Of a stretch of DNA of 64,000 nt, positions 39,052 through 48,418 are shown one piece after another (the first letter of the stretch is position 1; every line of letters begins with the position of its first letter). The notes under the pieces were generated by a model that searched no databases, was not told where the DNA came from, and worked only from the letters and a program-made list of their open reading frames with translations. The DNA comes from Blastococcus capsensis (GTDB lineage Bacteria > Actinomycetota > Actinomycetes > Mycobacteriales > Geodermatophilaceae). The stretch covers positions 1-64,000 of the forward strand of contig NZ_JASNNW010000015.1 in NCBI RefSeq assembly GCF_030165005.1, written 5' to 3'. Position numbers and translations under genes: made by a program.

Positions 39052-40059
39052 GTGAGACTGCGGCGTAGCGACGTGCACGGCCCCGGGTACCGACGCCGGC
39101 GGGCCGGGCGCGGTTTCGCCTACTACGACACCGACGGCGCCCTCATCAGGGACGACCGCCTGGACCGGATCCGGCAGCTGGCCATCCCGCCGGCCTGGAA
39201 GGACGTCTGGATCTGCCCCTGGCCGGGCGGCCACATCCAGGCGACCGGCGTCGACGCCGCCGGCCGCCGTCAGTACCGCTACCACGACGAGTGGCGGACC
39301 CGGCGCGACGCGGAGAAGCACGAGCGGGTCCTGGAGATCGCCCGTGAGCTCCCCGATGTCCGGGATGCGGTCCAGGCCGGGTTGCGGACCCGCGGCCTGA
39401 ACCGCGACCGGGTGCTCGCCACCGCCATCCGGATGCTCGACCTCGGTGCCTTCCGGGTGGGCAGCGAGCAGTACGAGGAAGAGAACGGGACCTACGGACT
39501 GGCCACCCTGAAGCGGGCGCACGTGTCGGTCCGTGGCGAGCGGACCTTCTACTCCTACACCGCCAAGGGTGGCATCGAACGCGAGGTCGAGATCACCGAC
39601 CGGCCCACGGCCACCGTGGTCCGCCAGCTGCTGGAGCGCCCGGCCGACGCCGGGGAGGACCTGCTCGCCTACCAGACCGAGGACGGCGAGTGGCAGGACG
39701 TGACCAGCGCGGAGGTCAACTCCTATCTCAAGGAGATCAGCGGAGCCGAGATCACCGCGAAGGACTTCCGGACCTGGACGGCGACCGTGCTGATGGCGGC
39801 CGCGCTGGCGGAGGCGCCGCCGCCGCCCTCGAAAACTGCCCGCAAGCGGGTGATCAGCGCCGCCTACAAGCGGGTCAGCGAGCAGCTGGGGAACACGCCG
39901 GCGGTCTGCAAGGCCAGCTACGTCGACCCGCGGGTGGTCGACCGCTTCGAGCACGGTGAGACGGTGGCCCAGGCGCTCCAGGTGGCCGACCAGGTGGAGG
40001 CCGACCGGGACACCCAGAAGGTCCTGGAGCAGGCGGTCTGCCAGCTGCTGTCGGCCTGA
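39052..40059 (+). CDS. DNA topoisomerase IB (poxvirus type)
   Basis: A 335-residue type IB topoisomerase that relaxes supercoils through a 3'-phosphotyrosine. The N-terminus VRLRRSDVHGPGYRRRRAG and IPPAWKDVWICP, GHIQATGVDAAGRRQYRYH match bacterial members. The catalytic Arg/Lys regions RVGSEQYEEENGTYGLATL and DFRTWTAT are present, with the nucleophile Tyr in KASYVDPRVV at about residue 290. GTG 39052 begins the conserved sequence; a TTG at 39019 is less likely. Confidence 0.88.
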   Translation: MRLRRSDVHGPGYRRRRAGRGFAYYDTDGALIRDDRLDRIRQLAIPPAWKDVWICPWPGGHIQATGVDAAGRRQYRYHDEWRTRRDAEKHERVLEIARELPDVRDAVQAGLRTRGLNRDRVLATAIRMLDLGAFRVGSEQYEEENGTYGLATLKRAHVSVRGERTFYSYTAKGGIEREVEITDRPTATVVRQLLERPADAGEDLLAYQTEDGEWQDVTSAEVNSYLKEISGAEITAKDFRTWTATVLMAAALAEAPPPPSKTARKRVISAAYKRVSEQLGNTPAVCKASYVDPRVVDRFEHGETVAQALQVADQVEADRDTQKVLEQAVCQLLSA

Positions 40060-40063
40060 ACGC

Positions 40064-40103
40064 GAGGAAGGCCCCCGCCGGTGATCCGGTGGGGGCCTTC
40101 CTC
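40064..40103. terminator. Bidirectional terminator between topoisomerase and STAS genes
   Basis: Arms 40064-40081 and 40086-40103 pair at 17 of 18 positions around TGAT. It lies between convergent stop codons. Confidence 0.8.
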
Positions 40104-40129
40104 GGGTGCCGGGACGGACCCGGCGTCGA

Positions 40130-40528
40130 TCAGCGTGCCGGGCTGTCGGCGATCGTGAACAGGTCGATGAGGCCGGTGACCTCGAGCGGCCGGGTGACGG
40201 CACGCGTGGTGGCGATCAGCTGCAGGGCGACCTCACGGCTACGGGCCGACTTCTGGGTCTCGACGAGCACGGCGAGGCCGGCGGAGCCCAGGAACTGGAC
40301 GCCGGAGAGGTCGATCACGAGCTCACGCGGCTGCGCCTCGAGCTGGCTGTCCAGCGTGGAACGGAGCACGGGGGCAGTGAAGGTGTCCACCTCCCCGACG
40401 ACCGTGACCGTGACCGTGCCGTCCTCGTCGGTGGAGGTCGAGAGCGTGATCACGTCGTCGAAGGGGGCCTCGGTGCCTTCGGTCGACACGTCGGGCTGCC
40501 CCTCGGCGGGCAGGTCGGAAGTGGTCAC
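40130..40528 (-). CDS. STAS-domain anti-sigma factor antagonist
   Basis: A 132-residue RsbV/SpoIIAA-like protein. After a 25-residue acidic N-terminal tail, the STAS fold has GEVDTFTAPVLRSTL and the phosphorylation loop IDLSGVQFLGSAGLAVLVE, where the Ser in GSAG is the usual site. Unphosphorylated, it would bind an anti-sigma factor such as the UsfX-like protein 3 kb away and free the sigma factor. GTG 40528 has GAGGAG upstream. Confidence 0.85.
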   Translation of the reverse strand: MTTSDLPAEGQPDVSTEGTEAPFDDVITLSTSTDEDGTVTVTVVGEVDTFTAPVLRSTLDSQLEAQPRELVIDLSGVQFLGSAGLAVLVETQKSARSREVALQLIATTRAVTRPLEVTGLIDLFTIADSPAR

Positions 40529-40729
40529 GGACTGTTGCTCCTCTCGGCGGCACCCGGACGGCGGACCGCCCGGACAATCTACCGCTGGGCGGTCCGGGGA
40601 CTCGACGTCCCCGTCCCACCGGTGTCGAACACGGTGTGTGCCGGACCACCGGTCCGGCACGGGCGGCTTGCTGCTGAACCGCTGACCCAACGTAGACAAC
40701 CGACCGCGCGCGCGCCAACCCACCCCCCG

Positions 40730-40753
40730 GGAGACACCCGTGGGGGTGTCTCC
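40730..40753. terminator. Hairpin between STAS and DUF5709 genes
   Basis: GGAGACACCC (40730-40739) pairs perfectly with GGGTGTCTCC (40744-40753) around GTGG. It is 35 bases after the DUF5709 stop on the minus strand and likely ends that transcript. The region 40529-40729 shows no gene. Confidence 0.65.
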
Positions 40754-40788
40754 GGAGGGTGGGTCGGCGGAGATGCGGCGGTGTGGGA

Positions 40789-41202
40789 TCAGCCCCCGGT
40801 GATGTGGACGGCCCCCTCCTCGGGCCCCTCTCCACCCACCGGGACGTCGGCGGTGGCCTCGACGTCGTCGGCCGTGCGGTTGGTCCCCGAGTCGGTGTCC
40901 GGGCTGGTGGAGGTGTCCTGCTCCAGCTGGGCTTCGGCCCGGTTCGGGTCCTCGGCGGGCCGGACGTCCGGCGAGTCGTCGGAGATCTCCCGGTCGAGCC
41001 GGCCGGAGAGGGACTCGCCCTCGGACTGCTCGAACGCCGTGGTGCCGAAGTCGGCGCTGGCGCCGGCCCGTTCGCCGGGCAGCGGCGCGAACTGGGGGTC
41101 CTCCTTCCACGCCTGCGTGGGGGAGTCGTCCTGGGCCACCTCGGGGATGCCGTCGTCCGCCGGGAAGATGTCGCGCGCGGTCTGGCCCTCGGGCTGGGTC
41201 AT
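40789..41202 (-). CDS. DUF5709 family acidic protein
   Basis: A 137-residue, very acidic, probably disordered protein without signal or membrane segment. The SLSGRLDREISDDSPD segment near residue 64 resembles the actinobacterial DUF5709 family. Function is unknown. ATG 41202 has GGAGG seven bases upstream. It is divergent from the DUF1360 gene. Confidence 0.65.
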   Translation of the reverse strand: MTQPEGQTARDIFPADDGIPEVAQDDSPTQAWKEDPQFAPLPGERAGASADFGTTAFEQSEGESLSGRLDREISDDSPDVRPAEDPNRAEAQLEQDTSTSPDTDSGTNRTADDVEATADVPVGGEGPEEGAVHITGG

Positions 41203-41395
41203 GCGGTGCCTCCGTCTCTGCGCGGCGTGCGCGCGTCGTTCTCGTGGCGTCCGTCGCCGGGCGCCGGAGCCGGTTCCGGGACCGGCGTCGGACCACCGCC
41301 CTACCCGGGCCGTGCGCCGCCATGCGCCGGTGTGCATCGGCCCACTCCCCGACGGGCGCCGCATGGCCGGCCCGCGGCGGGGTAGCCGGGAGGGC

Positions 41396-41971
41396 ATGGC
41401 GATCGCAGACGAGGTCCAGCGGGTCGGGGCTCCGCTCTTCCGGTGGGCGCGGGTCCAGAAGCGCGAGTACACCAACGGGGAGGCGCGCCCGCTGGGCGGC
41501 TCCCTGGGCGCGATGGGGGTGTACTCGAGCCTGGTGGCGGCCGGTGCGGTGGCGGTGCGCGCGTCCGGCCGTCAGCTGCCCGAGCGGATCCCGCTGGGCG
41601 ACGCCGCACTGCTCACCATCGCGACCTTCCGGCTCGCCCGCCGGCTGGCCAAGGACCCGGTGACCGCGCCGATCCGGGCGCCGTTCACCGCCTTCCAGGG
41701 CGCTTCGGGTCCCGCGGAGATCGAGGAGGAGGTGCGGGAGCACGGCGGGGTGAAACATGCCGTCGGTGAGCTGCTCACCTGCCCGTTCTGCCTGGCACAG
41801 TGGGTGGGGACGGCGTTCGTCTTCGGTTACGTCTCCGCCCCGCGGGCGACCCGCCTCGCAGCCCTCACCATGACCACCGTCGCCGGCTCCGACGTCCTGC
41901 AGTTCGTCTACGACTCGATCCAGAACGGCGCGCTGGCCCCCGCGCAGGGCCAGGGGGACGAGCAGTCCTGA
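41396..41971 (+). CDS. DUF1360 membrane protein
   Basis: A 191-residue protein with hydrophobic segments near residues 35-65 and 130-165. The family marker LLTCPFCLAQWVGT near residue 123 has a CxxC pair and sits at the start of a membrane helix. FRLARRLAKDPVTAPIRAPF precedes it. DUF1360 proteins are widespread in actinobacteria and bacilli with no proven function. ATG 41396 has GGGAGGG upstream. It precedes the ku operon in the same direction but 138 bases away. Confidence 0.8.
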   Translation: MAIADEVQRVGAPLFRWARVQKREYTNGEARPLGGSLGAMGVYSSLVAAGAVAVRASGRQLPERIPLGDAALLTIATFRLARRLAKDPVTAPIRAPFTAFQGASGPAEIEEEVREHGGVKHAVGELLTCPFCLAQWVGTAFVFGYVSAPRATRLAALTMTTVAGSDVLQFVYDSIQNGALAPAQGQGDEQS

Positions 41972-42109
41972 TCCTCCGGCCGGCGCGCCCCCCGTCCTCC
42001 GGAGGAGGGATCGGGCGCGCCGTTCGGAGTGCCGCAGGCGCCGGTCCGGACCTATCCTGCGATCTTGACCCGGGAGCGCCCGGGGCACCGGGTGCGTGGG
42101 AGGAGCGGC

Positions 42110-43108
42110 ATGCGTTCGATCTGGCGCGGCGCCGTGTCGTTCGGCCTGGTCAGCATCGGGGTGAAGCTGTACTCGGCCACCGAGGACCACGACATCCGGT
42201 TCCACCAGGTGCACGCCGCCGACGGCGGCCGGGTGAAGTACAAGCGGGTCTGCTCGATCGACGGCGAAGAAGTCGAGTACGGCGACATCGCCAAGGGGTA
42301 CGAGCTGCCCGACGGCCAGCTGGTCATCCTCACCGACGCGGACTTCGAGGAGTTGCCGCTCTCCTCCCGGCGGGAGATCGAGGTGCTGGAGTTCGTCGAC
42401 CAGGACCAGATCGACCCGATCCACTTCGAGAAGACGTACTACCTGGAGCCCGACGGCCCGGCCACCCGCCCCTACGTGCTGCTGCGCGACGCGCTGGAGA
42501 ACGCCGGCCAGGTGGCCATCACCAAGATCGCCATCCGTCAGCGGGAATCCCTGGCCGCGCTGCGCGTCCGGGAGGGCGTGCTGGTCCTGCACACGATGCG
42601 GTGGCCCGACGAGATCCGGCGTCCGGACTTCGCCTTCCTGGACGAGGACGTCGCCGTCCGGCCGCAGGAGCTGCAGATGGCCGAGGCGCTGATCTCCTCG
42701 ATGTCCGGCGACTTCGACCCCGGTGAGTTCACCGACGACTACCGCGAGGCGATGGCCGCCCTGCTCGAGGCGAAGGCGACCGGCGGCGATGTCCAGCCGG
42801 TGCCCGAGGTCGCCGACAGCGGCGCCGCCGTCGTGGACCTGATGAGCGCGCTGCGCCGCAGCGTGGAGCGCGCCCGCGGCGGCGAGGAGGAGCCCGCCGC
42901 GCCGGTGAAGAAGGCGGCTCCGGTGAAGAAGGCCGCGCCCGCCAGGAAGGCGGCGGCGAAGAAGGCGGCACCGGCCGCGGACGACGAGGCCCCGGCGACG
43001 AAGCGCAGCACAGCGAAGAAGGCTCCGGCGGCGAAGAAGACCGCGGCTCCGGCGGAGAAGGCCGCCGGTGGCAAGCCGCCGGCCAAGCGGACCCGCCGCA
43101 GCGCCTGA
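42110..43108 (+). CDS. ku: Ku, DNA end-binding protein of bacterial NHEJ
   Basis: A 332-residue bacterial Ku. The core starts MRSIWRGAVSFGLVSIGVKLYSATE and includes KRVCSIDGEEVEYGDIAKGYEL and FEKTYYLEP. It forms a homodimeric ring on double-strand ends. From about residue 260 it carries a Lys/Ala/Pro-rich tail with repeated PxKKA units, which in other actinobacteria binds DNA and stimulates ligase. ATG 42110 has GGGAGGAG upstream. It is directly followed by the ligase gene (one base between stop and next start). Confidence 0.92.
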   Translation: MRSIWRGAVSFGLVSIGVKLYSATEDHDIRFHQVHAADGGRVKYKRVCSIDGEEVEYGDIAKGYELPDGQLVILTDADFEELPLSSRREIEVLEFVDQDQIDPIHFEKTYYLEPDGPATRPYVLLRDALENAGQVAITKIAIRQRESLAALRVREGVLVLHTMRWPDEIRRPDFAFLDEDVAVRPQELQMAEALISSMSGDFDPGEFTDDYREAMAALLEAKATGGDVQPVPEVADSGAAVVDLMSALRRSVERARGGEEEPAAPVKKAAPVKKAAPARKAAAKKAAPAADDEAPATKRSTAKKAPAAKKTAAPAEKAAGGKPPAKRTRRSA

Positions 43109-43109
43109 C

Positions 43110-44081
43110 GTGACCGCCCCCGATCCGGGCGAGCTCCCGCTGCCGATGCTCGCGGTCGCGGGGGAGCTGCCGTCGGCCGACGACGCCGCCTGGGGTTACG
43201 AGTTCAAGTGGGACGGCGTCCGCGCCGTCGCCGCCGTGCGCGACGGCCGGCTGGAGCTGCGGTCCCGCAAGGGCGGGAACATCACCGTCCGCTATCCCGA
43301 GCTCGCCGCGCTGCCCGCGGGAGTCGACGGCCCCAGCGCCGTGGTCGACGGCGAGATCGTCGCGATGGACGAGGCGGGCCGGCCCGACTTCGGCGCGCTG
43401 CAGAACCGCATGCACCGGACGGGGCCGGAGGTCGTCCGGCTCGCGGTCGCCCGCCCGGTCACCTACCTCGTCTTCGACCTTCTCGCGCACGACGGCCAGG
43501 ACCTCACCGGCCTGCCCTACGCCGAGCGCCGGTCCCTCCTGGACGAGCTGACGCCCGGCGGGCACCGCTGGGTGACCACTCCGTGGTTCCGCGGCGGGGG
43601 CGAGCGGGTGCACGCCGCCAGCCGGGCGAACGAACTCGAGGGCGTCGTCGCCAAGCGGCTGGACTCGCCCTACCGGCCGGGCGCGCGCAGCCCCGACTGG
43701 CGGAAGGTCAAGAACGTCCGCGCGCAGTCGGTCGTCGTCGGCGGATGGCGCCCCGGTGCCGGCCGGCGGGCGGGCACGATCGGCTCCCTGCTGTTCGGGG
43801 TGCACGACGACGCCGGCCGCCTGGTCTACGCCGGGCACGTGGGCACCGGCTTCACCGACCGGGCGCTGCGCGATCTGCAGGGCAGCCTCGCCCCCCGGCG
43901 CACCAGCCCGTTCGCCGGTGCGCTGCCGCGGGAGGTCACCCGGGACGCGCGCTGGGTGGAGCCGGAGCTCGTCGGGGAGGTGGCGTTCACCGGCTGGACG
44001 GCGGAAGGCCGGCTGCGCCACCCGTCGTGGCGCGGCCTGCGCGAGGACGTCGACGTCGCCGACGTGGTGGTGGAGCCGTGA
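43110..44081 (+). CDS. ATP-dependent DNA ligase (LigD ligase domain)
   Basis: A 323-residue stand-alone ligase. Nucleotidyltransferase motif I is EFKWDGVRA with the adenylated Lys near residue 33, followed by DGEIVAMDEAGRPDF (motif III/IV region), LEGVVAKRLDSPYRPG (motif IV) and DWRKVKN (motif V). The OB-fold runs to the end. It corresponds to the ligase domain of multi-domain LigD and seals ends held by Ku. GTG 43110 follows the ku stop by one base. It overlaps the polymerase gene by four bases. Confidence 0.9.
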   Translation: MTAPDPGELPLPMLAVAGELPSADDAAWGYEFKWDGVRAVAAVRDGRLELRSRKGGNITVRYPELAALPAGVDGPSAVVDGEIVAMDEAGRPDFGALQNRMHRTGPEVVRLAVARPVTYLVFDLLAHDGQDLTGLPYAERRSLLDELTPGGHRWVTTPWFRGGGERVHAASRANELEGVVAKRLDSPYRPGARSPDWRKVKNVRAQSVVVGGWRPGAGRRAGTIGSLLFGVHDDAGRLVYAGHVGTGFTDRALRDLQGSLAPRRTSPFAGALPREVTRDARWVEPELVGEVAFTGWTAEGRLRHPSWRGLREDVDVADVVVEP

Positions 44082-44995
44082 GACAACGGGTACGGGTCGA
44101 CGGGCGGCAGCTGGAGGTCTCGAACCTCGACAAGGTGCTGTTCCCGGAGGTGTCGTTCACCAAGGCCCAGGTGATCGACTACTACGTGCGGATCGCGCCG
44201 GCCCTCCTGCCGCACCTCTCGGGCCGGCCGGTGACCTTCACCCGGTGGCCCGACGGGGTGGAGGGGCAGGCGTTCTTCGAGAAGAACAGCGCCCGGCACG
44301 CGCCCGACTGGGTCCGCAAGGTCACGGTGCCCAGCCCCGGCAGCTCCAAGGGCCGGGAGACTCTGGAGATGGTCATCCTCGAGACGGTGGCGGACCTGGC
44401 CTGGGCGGCGAACCTCGCGGCGCTGGAGCTGCACGTGCCGCAGTGGCAGGTGGGCAGCAAGCTGCAGCCGGCCCTGCCGGACCTGCTGGTGCTGGACCTC
44501 GATCCGGGCCCGGGCACCGGCATCACCGAGTGCTGCCACCTCGCCGAGCGGTTGCGCGTCCGGCTGGTCGACGACGGGCTGGACCCGGTGGTCAAGACGT
44601 CGGGGTCCAAGGGGATGCAGGTGTACGCCCCCATCCGCGTGAGCGACCGCGACCACCCCAGCCGGTACGCCAAGAAGCTGGCCCAGAAGCTCACCGCGGA
44701 GACTCCGGACCTGGTCGTCTGGCGGATGGAGAAGGCGCTGCGACCAGGCAAGGTCCTGGTCGACTGGAGCCAGAACAACACGGCCAAGACCACGGTGGCG
44801 CCCTACTCGCTGCGTGCCCGGCCCGATGCCACCGTCTCCACCCCGATCGGCTGGGACGAGGTCGACGCGGTCCGCGACGGCGCGGACCCGGGCGCGCTGC
44901 GCTTCCGCACCGCGGAGGTGCTGGACCGGGTGGAGGAGTGGGGCGACCTGTTCGACATCGCCGACCGGCGCAGGGCCCGGCTGCCACAGGTCTGA
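44078..44995 (+). CDS. ligD: LigD polymerase/primase domain protein
   Basis: A 305-residue archaeo-eukaryotic primase-type NHEJ polymerase. Motifs: EVSNLDKVLFPE, VTFTRWPDGVEGQAFFEKN, the metal-binding LVLDLDPGPG near residue 140, VVKTSGSKGMQVYAPI and VLVDWSQNNTAKTTVAPYSLR. It fills gaps and adds nucleotides during end joining. Here it is a separate gene instead of being fused to the ligase as in mycobacterial LigD; a phosphoesterase domain is not found in the window. Confidence 0.9.
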   Translation: MRQRVRVDGRQLEVSNLDKVLFPEVSFTKAQVIDYYVRIAPALLPHLSGRPVTFTRWPDGVEGQAFFEKNSARHAPDWVRKVTVPSPGSSKGRETLEMVILETVADLAWAANLAALELHVPQWQVGSKLQPALPDLLVLDLDPGPGTGITECCHLAERLRVRLVDDGLDPVVKTSGSKGMQVYAPIRVSDRDHPSRYAKKLAQKLTAETPDLVVWRMEKALRPGKVLVDWSQNNTAKTTVAPYSLRARPDATVSTPIGWDEVDAVRDGADPGALRFRTAEVLDRVEEWGDLFDIADRRRARLPQV

Positions 44996-45029
44996 GGACC
45001 GCCCCGGCGCCGGTGAGATCATCTCCGGT

Positions 45030-45905
45030 ATGGCTCTTGCGCAGGACGACCGCTTCACCGACGTCGGGCGGCTGGTCGTCCGATGTCCGGACCGGCCCGG
45101 GATCGTCGCCGTCCTCAGCGGTCTGATGGCCGACGTCGGCGCGAACATCACCGACTCCCAGCAGCACTCCTCGGACCCCAGCGGGGGGACGTTCACCCTG
45201 CGGCTGGAGTTCGTGCTCGCGGGGCTGGCCGAGCGGCGGGCCGAGCTGGAGCGGCGGCTGGCCGGGCTGGCGGGGGAGTGGCGGCTGACCTGGCGTCTGG
45301 TCGACGCCAGTCACCGGCCGACGATCGCCGTGTTCGTGAGCCGCACCGACCACGTCCTGCAGGAACTCGTCTACCGGGTGCGCGCCGGCGACCTCCGTGC
45401 CGACATCGTTGCCGTCATCTCCAACCACCCCGACCTCGAGCCGGTCGCGGCGGCGGCGGGCATCCCGTTCCACCAGGTGCCGGTGGCGCCGGACACGAAG
45501 GCCGCGGCCGAGACTCGCGCGCTGGAGATCGTCGGCGATGCCGACCTGGTCGTGCTCGCGCGGTACATGCAGATCGTGTCCCCGGAGTTCTGCGCGCGGT
45601 TCCCCGAGCGGCTGATCAACATCCACCACAGCTTCCTGCCGGCGTTCGTGGGCGCGAACCCCTACCGGGCGGCGCACGACCGCGGGGTGAAGCTGATCGG
45701 GGCCACCGCGCACTACGTGACCGCGGAACTCGACGCCGGGCCGATCATCGAGCAGGAGGTGGCGCGCGTGGACCACCGCGCCACGGTGGAGGACATGCGC
45801 CGGGTGGGCCGGTACGTGGAGCGGCAGGTGCTCGCCCAGGCGGTCACCTGGCACGTGGAGGACCGGGTGATCGTCGAAGGCGACCGCACGATCGTCTTCG
45901 CCTGA
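45030..45905 (+). CDS. purU: Formyltetrahydrofolate deformylase
   Basis: A 291-residue PurU: an N-terminal ACT domain (residues 12-95; VRCPDRPGIVAVLSGLMAD) and a C-terminal formyltransferase fold. Catalytic residues are seen in NIHHSFLPAFVGANPY and GATAHYVTAELDAGPII (Asn, His, Asp set). It releases formate from 10-formyl-THF, feeding PurT or one-carbon balance. ATG 45030 has no ribosome site; GATCAT ends seven bases before it, so the mRNA may be leaderless. Confidence 0.9.
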   Translation: MALAQDDRFTDVGRLVVRCPDRPGIVAVLSGLMADVGANITDSQQHSSDPSGGTFTLRLEFVLAGLAERRAELERRLAGLAGEWRLTWRLVDASHRPTIAVFVSRTDHVLQELVYRVRAGDLRADIVAVISNHPDLEPVAAAAGIPFHQVPVAPDTKAAAETRALEIVGDADLVVLARYMQIVSPEFCARFPERLINIHHSFLPAFVGANPYRAAHDRGVKLIGATAHYVTAELDAGPIIEQEVARVDHRATVEDMRRVGRYVERQVLAQAVTWHVEDRVIVEGDRTIVFA

Positions 45906-45960
45906 AGGGCCGCGACGATGGCGGGATGGGCGGCGGTGACGGAGGCCACCGGCGCGAATC

Positions 45961-45980
45961 TTTGAATTGACCAGATCAAA
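45961..45980. promoter_or_regulatory. AT-rich palindromic operator candidate before fur-katA
   Basis: TTTGA and TCAAA flank ATTGACCAGA; 14 of 20 positions are self-complementary. The island is strikingly AT-rich for this genome and ends 23 bases before the fur-type start. It is a candidate site for the encoded Fur-family repressor. Confidence 0.5.
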
Positions 45981-46003
45981 ACAACGGGGTTGAGTGGTCC
46001 CCG

Positions 46004-46477
46004 ATGGAGACGACCTGGCCGCAGCAGTTGCGGGATGCCGGGCTGCGGGTGACGCGGCCTCGCCTGTCCGTGCTCAGCGTGCTGGCCGGCCACCCGCACG
46101 CGGACGCCGAGACGATCGTGACGGGAGCTCGGCAGCTGCACCCGTCGCTGTCGCCCCAGGCCGTCTACGGGGTGCTCAAGGCGTTCGTCGCCGCGGGGCT
46201 CGCCCGCCGCATCGAGCCGGCCGGCGCGCCGGCGTTGTTCGAGCTGCGGGTGGACGACAACCACCACCACCTGGTCTGCCGCTCGTGTGGCGCGGTCGCC
46301 GACGTGGACTGCACCCTGGGTGCAGCCCCCTGTCTGACCCCGTCCGACGCGGCCGGCTTCGTCGTCGACGAGGCCGAGGTCGTCTTCTGGGGTCTCTGCC
46401 GGATCTGCCGGGCAGACACCTCAGCTCAGTCAGCGCAGATCCACGAGCACGACATCCGAGGAGGAGCAGGAGCATGA
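46004..46477 (+). CDS. Fur family transcriptional regulator (FurA/CatR type)
   Basis: A 157-residue Fur-type repressor. An N-terminal winged helix ([36 protein letters not shown]) is followed by metal-binding residues ([15 protein letters not shown] and GLCRICR, each a CxxC pair). Upstream of a catalase gene it matches FurA-KatG or CatR-CatA pairs, in which peroxide relieves repression. The stop overlaps the catalase start by four bases. Confidence 0.88.
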   Translation: METTWPQQLRDAGLRVTRPRLSVLSVLAGHPHADAETIVTGARQLHPSLSPQAVYGVLKAFVAAGLARRIEPAGAPALFELRVDDNHHHLVCRSCGAVADVDCTLGAAPCLTPSDAAGFVVDEAEVVFWGLCRICRADTSAQSAQIHEHDIRGGAGA

Positions 46478-48132
46478 CCGACGTCGCATCGCAGGGCACC
46501 GCGCCCAGCCAGGCCGGCAAGCCGGTCCTGACCAACCGTCAGGGCCACCCGGTCTACGACAACCAGAACCAGCGCACCGTGGGCGCCCGGGGCCCAGCCA
46601 CGCTGGAGAACTACCAGTTCCTCGAGAAGATCAGCCACTTCGACCGGGAGCGCATCCCGGAGCGCGTCGTGCACGCCCGCGGGGTCACCGCCTACGGCTA
46701 CTTCGAGGCCGACGGCACCGTCGGTGACGAGCCGATCAGCAACTACACCCGCGCCAAGCTGTTCCAGGAGAAGGGCAAGCGCACCGACGTCGCGCTGCGG
46801 TTCTCCACCGTGGCCGGTGGCCGCGACTCCTCCGAGATGGCCCGCGACCCGCGTGGCTTCGCGGTGAAGTTCTACACCGAGGACGGCAACTGGGACCTCG
46901 TCGGCAACAACCTGGGTGTCTTCTTCATCCGGGACGCCATCAAGTTCCCCGACTTCATCCACTCGCAGAAGCCCGACCCGGTCACCTTCGAGGCCAACGT
47001 CGCCGAGCGCGCGTTCGACTTCTTCAGCCAGGCCCCCGAGGCCCTGCACATGGTCTCGCTCGTCTTCAGCCCCCGCGGCCTGCCGGCGACCTACCGGCAC
47101 ATGCAGGGCTTCGGCGTGAACACCTACAAGTGGGTGAACGCCCAGGGCGAGGCCGTCCTGGTCAAGTACCACTGGCTGCCCCGGCAGGGTGTCAAGTCCC
47201 TGACCGCCGCCGACGGCGCGGCGATCCAGGCGCAGAGCACCGGGTCCCACACCAAGGACCTCTACGACTCGATCGCCGCCGGTGACTTCCCGTCCTGGGA
47301 GCTGCACGTCCAGCTGATGAGCGACGACGAGCACCCGGAGCTGGACTTCGATCCGCTCGACGACACCAAGGTGTGGCCGGAGGAGGTCTTCCCGCTCCGC
47401 AAGATCGGCACCATGACGCTGAACCGGATGCCGGAGGACTTCTTCTCCGAGAACGAGCAGATCGCCTTCGGTACCGGCGTGCTGGTCGACGGATTGGACT
47501 TCTCCGACGACAAGATGCTGGTCGGCCGGACCTTCTCCTACTCCGACACCCAGCGCTACCGGGTGGGCCCGAACTACCTGCAGCTGCCGGTCAACCGCCC
47601 CAAGGTGCAGGTGAACACCAACCAGCAGGGCGGCCCGATGTCCTACGGCCGCGACGTCGTGGGTGACAATCCGCACGTCAACTACGAGCCGTCGATCACC
47701 GGCGGCCTGCGCGAGGCCACCTACCCGACGCAGGACGAGCAGGGTCCGGTCATCACCGGCCGGCTCACCCGCAAGCGGATCCCGCGCACCAACGATTACA
47801 AGCAGGCCGGCGAGCGCTACCTGCTGTCGGAGCAGTGGGAGAGGGACGACCTGGTGAGCAACCTGGTCGGGGCGCTGCAGCAGTGCCGCCGCGAGATCCA
47901 GGAGCGGATGGTCTGGCACTTCTTCCTGTGCGAGGACGAGTGGGGCCAGCGCGTCGGCGACGCCCTCGGCATCACCGCGGACGACGTCCGCGGCCTGCCG
48001 CCGCTGCAGAGCCAGACCCTGTCCGAGGAGGAGCAGCAGCGCGCCGCCAACCTCGGCAAGAACGGCCGGCGCGACGTCACGGGCCTCGTCATGACGCACT
48101 GCGTGCCGAACGAGCACGTCACCGTCGCCTGA
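46474..48132 (+). CDS. katA: Monofunctional heme catalase
   Basis: A 552-residue clade-type catalase that splits hydrogen peroxide. Heme-pocket residues: distal His in RVVHARG near residue 66, Asn in [19 protein letters not shown], and proximal Tyr in [13 protein letters not shown] near residue 356. The N-terminal [14 protein letters not shown] is typical of small-subunit catalases, while the C-terminus extends by about 60 residues beyond them but has no flavodoxin-like domain. GGAGGAGCAGGAG precedes ATG 46474. Co-translated with the Fur-family regulator. Confidence 0.92.
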   Translation: MTDVASQGTAPSQAGKPVLTNRQGHPVYDNQNQRTVGARGPATLENYQFLEKISHFDRERIPERVVHARGVTAYGYFEADGTVGDEPISNYTRAKLFQEKGKRTDVALRFSTVAGGRDSSEMARDPRGFAVKFYTEDGNWDLVGNNLGVFFIRDAIKFPDFIHSQKPDPVTFEANVAERAFDFFSQAPEALHMVSLVFSPRGLPATYRHMQGFGVNTYKWVNAQGEAVLVKYHWLPRQGVKSLTAADGAAIQAQSTGSHTKDLYDSIAAGDFPSWELHVQLMSDDEHPELDFDPLDDTKVWPEEVFPLRKIGTMTLNRMPEDFFSENEQIAFGTGVLVDGLDFSDDKMLVGRTFSYSDTQRYRVGPNYLQLPVNRPKVQVNTNQQGGPMSYGRDVVGDNPHVNYEPSITGGLREATYPTQDEQGPVITGRLTRKRIPRTNDYKQAGERYLLSEQWERDDLVSNLVGALQQCRREIQERMVWHFFLCEDEWGQRVGDALGITADDVRGLPPLQSQTLSEEEQQRAANLGKNGRRDVTGLVMTHCVPNEHVTVA

Positions 48133-48218
48133 CAGCCGCGGGAGCATCGCAGGGAGCGCCGGCGACCGAGGAGCGGATCGCGGCGCGGAAGGCGATGGAT
48201 GACGCCGTCGCCTGATCG
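48130..48218 (+). repeat. Dispersed 3'-end repeat, copy B
   Basis: Begins in the catalase stop codon and resembles 3654-3739 over its whole length (shared CGGGAGCATCGCAG, GAGGAGCGGA, GGCGCGGA and CGCCTGATCG). See copy A. Confidence 0.6.
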
Positions 48219-48240
48219 ATCGCACCACCAGCACGGCAAC

Positions 48241-48272
48241 GGGCCGCGACCGGGGTCTCCCGGTCGCGGCCC
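48241..48272. terminator. Terminator after katA
   Basis: GGGCCGCGACCGGG (48241-48254) and CCCGGTCGCGGCCC (48259-48272) are perfect 14-bp arms around GTCT. Remaining bases to 48418 show no gene. Confidence 0.8.
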
Positions 48273-48418
48273 GCTCCTGTCATGGCTGCCCGTTCCCGCC
48301 CGGATGCCTGCGACGGCGGTCGACGGGGGCGCGTGACCGCCCCTGTGCGTATGGGGGCGGTCATGGGTGCGGTCGGAACGGGCACCTTGCTGGGAGACTC
48401 GGTCCGGGGCGCCCCGGT

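Noticed and set aside
42890-43100. Tandem repeat array in the Ku gene
   Set aside because: The DNA repetition reflects Lys/Ala/Pro codons of the usual Ku tail, not an independent repeat.
46426-48234. Minus-strand 602-codon open frame opposite katA
   Set aside because: The plus strand encodes a full catalase; the antisense frame has no family features.
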